The position numbers were made by a program, and so were the translations under genes. Positions 7,103 to 10,592 of a DNA stretch of 10,592 nucleotides are shown piece after piece. The stretch is from an uncultured Candidatus Peregrinibacteria bacterium (GTDB lineage Bacteria > Patescibacteriota > Gracilibacteria > CAIRYL01). The stretch lies in NCBI GenBank assembly GCA_903882825.1, contig CAIRYL010000066.1:1-10592 (forward strand), read 5' to 3'. Position 1 is the stretch's first letter, and each line of letters starts with the position of its first letter. A model generated the notes under the pieces. That model was not told the DNA's origin. It made no database searches and was given only the letters and a program-made list of their open reading frames with translations.

Positions 7103-7915
7103 ATGAATGGAAAAGCAATTCGTTTGGATCGCATTTGGAATAAAGAAACAAAAAGAATGGTTATTGTTCCTATGGATCATGGAGCAGGAGAAGGTCCTAT
7201 GCCAGGACTTATCAATCTTGCAGAAAGTATGAATGCCGTTGCAAGAGGCGGTGCGAATGCGGTTATTGGACATGTAGGATTAGCCCTTCATGCACATAGG
7301 AAAAGTGGACCAGATATTGGACTTATTTTGCATCTTTCTGTTTCTACTCGTGTAAATGCTGTTGATAAAAATGATAAAGTATTGGTAAATACAGTAGAAA
7401 ATGCGCTGAAAATAGGTGCCGATGGCGTATCGGTGCATATTAATATTGGATCATTAACCGAGTCAGATCAGCTTCGTGATTTGGGTGAAGTTTCTTTAAA
7501 ATGTATGGAGTGGGGAGTTCCATTACTCGCCATGATGTACCCGAGAGGATCTGGACTTACTGCTCCAGAAAAATCAGCAGATATGGTGGCGCTTTCGGCA
7601 CGAGTTGGGGCAGAATTAGGTGTAGATATCGTAAAAACATATTATACCGGTGATCCGGATTCATTTCGAAAAGTAACAGAAGGATGTATGGTTCCCGTGG
7701 TTATTGCAGGCGGATCAAAACTTTCGGATGAAGAAACTCTTCAAATGGTGTGGGGATCTTTACAAGGAGGAGGCGCTGGAGTTTCTATTGGACGAAATGC
7801 TTTTCAGCATGAAAGTCCTGAACGTTTAGTGTCGGCTATTGCCTCATTGGTGCATGGAAATGCCACAGTGGAACAGGCAAAAAAAATACTCACGGCTCAC
7901 ATTTTTGGGAAATAG
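7103..7915 (+). CDS. DhnA/ADH-synthase type class I aldolase
   Basis: 270 residues, ATG to TAG, the usual length for this TIM-barrel family. Landmarks in order are VIVPMDHGAGEGP (20-32), the phosphate- and substrate-binding start of the barrel; GGANAVIGHVG (49-59); a VSVHINIGS block (109-117); LLAMMYPRG (141-149), with a tyrosine expected to act in catalysis; DIVKTYYTGD (175-184), with K178 as the Schiff-base lysine; and VVIAGG (199-204) and SIGRNAFQH (228-236) as the phosphate loop. Overall it most resembles 2-amino-3,7-dideoxy-D-threo-hept-6-ulosonate synthase, the first step of the alternative (archaeal) route to 3-dehydroquinate. Archaeal-type fructose-bisphosphate aldolase (FbaB) shares the same fold and residues, so glycolytic or gluconeogenic cleavage of fructose bisphosphate is the main alternative. 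No aromatic-pathway partner is in the window. Its last codons overlap the 3' end of the convergent DUF817 gene. Confidence 0.9.
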   Translation: MNGKAIRLDRIWNKETKRMVIVPMDHGAGEGPMPGLINLAESMNAVARGGANAVIGHVGLALHAHRKSGPDIGLILHLSVSTRVNAVDKNDKVLVNTVENALKIGADGVSVHINIGSLTESDQLRDLGEVSLKCMEWGVPLLAMMYPRGSGLTAPEKSADMVALSARVGAELGVDIVKTYYTGDPDSFRKVTEGCMVPVVIAGGSKLSDEETLQMVWGSLQGGGAGVSIGRNAFQHESPERLVSAIASLVHGNATVEQAKKILTAHIFGK

Positions 7916-8687
7916 TTTTCGGAGAAATATTTATCCAGCACACCATTACAAAACTTAAAATCATGAGTAAAAACCATGACACTATTTTTTGATATGAAAC
8001 CATTTTCCATGATTCATACTGGTAGGGATATAGCCAAATATGAGAAAATGTACTGATATTTTCGGCGATCCAAATGCAAAACGCCAGGAGAAAAGCACCC
8101 CATAAAAGTGGAACTTTCCGAGGAATTTTTTCAATGGTAAAAAAAATCCAGCTTTTTCGAAATAAAAAAATAATTATTATGAGTAAAAAAATCCTGATAT
8201 CTGGAAGAAAATGATGAGAGAAAAAATTTATGTATGTACACCCTGCGACGGCAGAAAGAAGATATAAATTCGGAAAAAACGAGAATGAAAACTGAAATAT
8301 TCGCCATACGCGTGCAATATAACTGCCTACTGCCGAATACATAAATCCTGAGAAAAGAGGAACCTGAAAAATTTTTAATATTCCTTCTTCCGGATATATC
8401 CATGCTCCAAAATGAACTTTAAAAATTTCCATAACGGTTCCCGAAATATGAAAAAGGAGGATGACTTTTGCTTCGGCTGGTGTTTCTAAACGAAAAATAA
8501 ATAAAATTATCTGGGTAAAAAGTGCAATAAAAAATAAAAAGTCGTATCGTGCAATATGAGAAAAAGGGTAATACCAGTGCGTTCCTATAATAAAAAATAA
8601 TAAAATACCCGCAAACAAACAGGCGTACGCTTGTTTATACAAAAAAACAAAAAATTCTTTTAAAAATGGATTCATGATTTTACTCAT
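7890..8687 (-). CDS. DUF817 family integral membrane protein
   Basis: 265 residues, ATG to TGA, the family's usual size. I recognise DUF817 from its blocks: ARYDFLFFIALFTQ (46-59); RLETPAEAKVILLFHISGT (66-84) running into MEIFK (86-90) and GAWIYPE (94-100); VPLFSGFMYSAVGSYIARVWR (109-129); INFFSHHFLPDIR (153-165); IWIAENISTF (205-214); and a WLYPYQ to SWFLLMILSF stretch (218-246). Seven or eight hydrophobic segments place it in the cytoplasmic membrane. The conserved HH, D and E within or near membrane segments hint at a catalytic or metal role, but the family function is not known to me. It diverges from coaBC (107 bp between starts) and converges on the aldolase with a 26-bp overlap. An alternative start is M5 at 8675. 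No Shine-Dalgarno site is visible. Confidence 0.92.
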   Translation of the reverse strand: MSKIMNPFLKEFFVFLYKQAYACLFAGILLFFIIGTHWYYPFSHIARYDFLFFIALFTQIILFIFRLETPAEAKVILLFHISGTVMEIFKVHFGAWIYPEEGILKIFQVPLFSGFMYSAVGSYIARVWRIFQFSFSFFPNLYLLSAVAGCTYINFFSHHFLPDIRIFLLIIIIFLFRKSWIFFTIEKIPRKVPLLWGAFLLAFCIWIAENISTFSHIWLYPYQYESWKMVSYQKIVSWFLLMILSFVMVCWINISPKTISQKCEP

Positions 8688-8794
8688 TTTATAAACAACA
8701 GTACAATTTCATTCGTGAACACCAAATCAGAAAAAAGTGTACAGGAAAGAATTGCATTTGGTTACTGTTCATAAAAATATTTTTTTAGAAATAT

Positions 8795-9979
8795 ATGAAT
8801 ATCGTATTAGGAATTACCGGATCTATTGGTGCCATAAAAGTGCCAGAACTTATTCGAGCTCTTCGTAAAAGAGGTCATTGCGTGCAGTGTATGGTTACTA
8901 GTGGCGGGAAAGCACTTTCCTGTGTACCCGCTCTGGAAGCGCTTACGGGGAACAAGGTATGGGGACCAGAAATTTTTTCAAGTTCTCTTGCAGAAAATCC
9001 ATACGCGCATCTCACTCTTTCTCAAACAACAGATGTGATAGGAATTATTCCGGCAACGGCAAATACTCTTGCTCGTTTAGCGTTGGGAATGGCGGATGAC
9101 TTATTGCTCACGACGGTGCTGGGCGCTTCGTGTCCTATTGTTATTGCGCCTGCCATGAATCCAAAAATGTGGAATCATCCTGCCACGGATCACCATCTTC
9201 AAAAAATACAAGAATATGGATATACCATTATTCCGCCAGTGTATGGGACGGTTGCTTGTGGAGATGAAGGAATGGGAAAAATGGCAGAAATATCAGATAT
9301 TATCGCATTTTTAGAGCGCAGTGCTACTCCACAAAATTTTTTAGGGAAAAAGGTTCTTATTTCGTTCGGGGGAACACAAGAAAAAATAGATCCCGTTCGT
9401 TTTATAGGGAACGGATCATCGGGGAAAATGGGAAAAGCATTAGCAGAAAGTTTTTGGAAAAGAGGTGCAGAAGTGACTCTTTGTGAAGGTATTCATCAGG
9501 TTTCTGTTTCGGATACACGTTTTACAATTGTAAAAACACCTTCTGCTGAGTCTCTTTTAAAAGCTTTTCAAGAAAAAGCCCCGGTTTCTGATATTGTGGT
9601 TTTTGCATCTGCAGTAGCCGATTTTACTCCATCTGTTCCGGCACAACAGAAAATAAAAAGTGGTGGACATCTGGATCTTACTTTTTCTCCAACGGTGGAT
9701 ATTGCCAAAAAACTTGCCGAAACAAAAATGGATCACCAATTTTTTATAGGATTTTCACTGGAAACAGAAAATGCCATACTGCAAACCGAAATGATGCGCA
9801 AAGCACAACAGAAAAAATTTGATATAGTGCTGGGGAATAATGTGAAAAATCTTGGAGAAGATACTGCAGAATATGTTTTGTGGGATACACATTCTACACA
9901 TTTTGAAGAAATAGCTGGGGCAAAAGAGGAAATAGCGGAAAAAGTGGTAAACAGAACAGAAACCTTGTATTTTTTGTAA
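8795..9979 (+). CDS. coaBC: bifunctional phosphopantothenoylcysteine decarboxylase/synthetase
   Basis: 394 residues, close to the usual 390-410, ATG to TAA. The N-terminal CoaC half (about 1-175) is a flavoprotein decarboxylase with GITGSIGAIK (6-15), the active-site histidine in AHLTLSQ (H72), the substrate clamp APAMNPKMW (118-126) and the flexible flap GTVACGDEGMGKM with C155. The C-terminal CoaB half (about 184-390) is the synthetase, with VLISFGGTQEKIDPVRFIGN (187-206) followed by the SSGKMG dimer/nucleotide motif, ASAVADFTP (271-279), KIK (286-288) and GFSLETEN (319-326). It converts 4'-phosphopantothenate and cysteine to 4'-phosphopantetheine in the cytoplasm. Small departures from the consensus I remember are ISFGGT for ITAGGT and NGSSGKMG for NRSSGKMG; the asparagine and lysine are kept, so both halves should be active. 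The next gene starts 39 bp later without a terminator between. Confidence 0.96.
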   Translation: MNIVLGITGSIGAIKVPELIRALRKRGHCVQCMVTSGGKALSCVPALEALTGNKVWGPEIFSSSLAENPYAHLTLSQTTDVIGIIPATANTLARLALGMADDLLLTTVLGASCPIVIAPAMNPKMWNHPATDHHLQKIQEYGYTIIPPVYGTVACGDEGMGKMAEISDIIAFLERSATPQNFLGKKVLISFGGTQEKIDPVRFIGNGSSGKMGKALAESFWKRGAEVTLCEGIHQVSVSDTRFTIVKTPSAESLLKAFQEKAPVSDIVVFASAVADFTPSVPAQQKIKSGGHLDLTFSPTVDIAKKLAETKMDHQFFIGFSLETENAILQTEMMRKAQQKKFDIVLGNNVKNLGEDTAEYVLWDTHSTHFEEIAGAKEEIAEKVVNRTETLYFL

Positions 9980-10018
9980 AAAAATGCAATAATACAGGGA
10001 ATTTAAAACCAAAATAGT

Positions 10019-10592
10019 ATGTTTTTGGAAGCCTTTGACACTCTTTTTTCGTTGTCTACGGCACCAGATTTAGTAGGAATTCCTTCTAATACTGGCATTG
10101 TGGGGGTATTTATTGCGGATGCCAGAAGTAATATTTTAGATCATTGGATTTTTTCGACGGCTATTCCCAATTGGATTTCATGGTTAATGGTTTTTTCTGC
10201 GGGGGCTTCAGTGCTGATGATTATTGCCGGTGGTACCATGATGATGATTGGAGGAGGAATAGAAGAATGGCGTTCAAAGGGTACACAAACTATTACATTT
10301 GCAATAGTAGGAATGATTATTGCCATGCTTTCGTATACTGCGGTTGAAATTATTAATCATATTTCTCTTTCGGGGGCAAACCCAAATGTTACGGTACTGC
10401 GAAGTGCCAGAAGTAGTTGGACGGTTATGAATCTTGTGCAGGGAGATGTACGAACAGAGCTTTTGCCAGGAATTATACAAATTGCACTTCGGCTTATTGG
10501 AACACTTACAGTACTGCTTTTGGTATATGGAGGAGCATTATTGGTACTCAGAAATGATGAAGATGAAATGGTTACAAAAGCGAAAAAAATTA
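10019..10592 (+). CDS. TrbC/VirB2-like membrane protein, cut by right edge
   Basis: Hand translation from the ATG at 10019 stays open for 191 codons to the window end. The protein shows two units of the same design. Unit one has a hydrophobic segment ending in IIAGGTMMMIGGG (68-80), the acidic/basic turn IEEWRSKGTQTI (81-92) and a second hydrophobic segment FAIVGMIIAMLSYTAVEII (94-112). Unit two repeats this with LIGTLTVLLLVYGGALLVLR (159-178), then NDEDEMVTKAKKI (179-191) where the window ends. This GG, acidic turn, TKAKKI pattern is common in patescibacterial proteins annotated as pilin-like or TrbC/VirB2 family; in conjugation systems VirB2 is the pilus subunit. A role in a secretion or pilus apparatus is therefore possible, but genuine VirB2 proteins have one such unit. 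It follows coaBC by 39 bp, probably in the same transcript. No Shine-Dalgarno site precedes the ATG. Confidence 0.7.
   Translation, partial: MFLEAFDTLFSLSTAPDLVGIPSNTGIVGVFIADARSNILDHWIFSTAIPNWISWLMVFSAGASVLMIIAGGTMMMIGGGIEEWRSKGTQTITFAIVGMIIAMLSYTAVEIINHISLSGANPNVTVLRSARSSWTVMNLVQGDVRTELLPGIIQIALRLIGTLTVLLLVYGGALLVLRNDEDEMVTKAKKI

Noticed and set aside
8688..8794. Possible regulatory site with GTACA-type repeats between DUF817 and coaBC
   Set aside because: GTACA and GTGTAC copies are short and irregular, and no convincing -35/-10 pair or operator symmetry could be placed.
10141..10480. Frames on both strands of 61-68 codons
   Set aside because: Shadows of the TrbC/VirB2-like gene, whose frame is open across the whole end of the window.
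1..10592. tRNA, rRNA, CRISPR array, insertion sequence or integration site
   Set aside because: Gaps between genes are short and AT-rich; no cloverleaf, spaced direct repeats, transposase or terminal inverted repeats were seen.

Overview
The window looks like a piece of a small, AT-rich bacterial genome, most plausibly a Patescibacteria/CPR lineage. This is an inference from several weak signs. Genes are tightly packed, recognisable Shine-Dalgarno sites are almost absent, and the envelope genes are of Gram-positive or CPR type: an LPATG-anchored surface protein, a lipoprotein and a TrbC/VirB2-like membrane protein. Most stops are TAA or TAG, one gene appears to end in TGA, and no long frame contains an internal TGA. 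That argues against the TGA=Gly code of Gracilibacteria and Absconditabacteria and leaves, for example, low-GC Peregrinibacteria-like relatives possible.

Left part (1-5100, all minus strand). A fibronectin-type surface protein with a C-terminal LPATG sorting signal (3205-4974) is transcribed leftward into a strong symmetric terminator (3154-3182). Beyond it lies a second unit. It holds a large exported vanadium-dependent haloperoxidase (588-3068) whose active-site residues are all present, followed after 4 nt by a LysE/RhtB-type exporter that runs off the left edge (1-583). The haloperoxidase has a puzzle at its start: a good ATG and signal-peptide beginning lie one base out of frame, separated from the body by a run of ten T.

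Middle part (5193-7915, plus strand). A lipoprotein of unknown function (5193-6644) is followed by ribosomal protein L21 (rplU, 6699-7013) with its own terminator. Next is a DhnA/ADH-synthase type class I aldolase (7103-7915), related to the enzyme that starts the archaeal-type route to aromatic amino acids and also to archaeal-type fructose-bisphosphate aldolase.

Right part. A DUF817 membrane protein (7890-8687, minus) converges on the aldolase, and their 3' ends overlap by 26 bp. Divergent from it is coaBC (8795-9979, plus), which makes 4'-phosphopantetheine for coenzyme A. It is followed 39 bp later by a TrbC/VirB2-like multi-membrane protein cut by the right edge (10019-10592). No RNA gene, CRISPR array, insertion sequence or attachment site was seen. 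No stretch longer than 300 bases lacks a gene; the longest gap is about 220 bases, between 4974 and 5193.

The most notable element is the haloperoxidase: an oxidative halogenating enzyme, apparently exported and paired with an exporter, in what looks like a streamlined genome.
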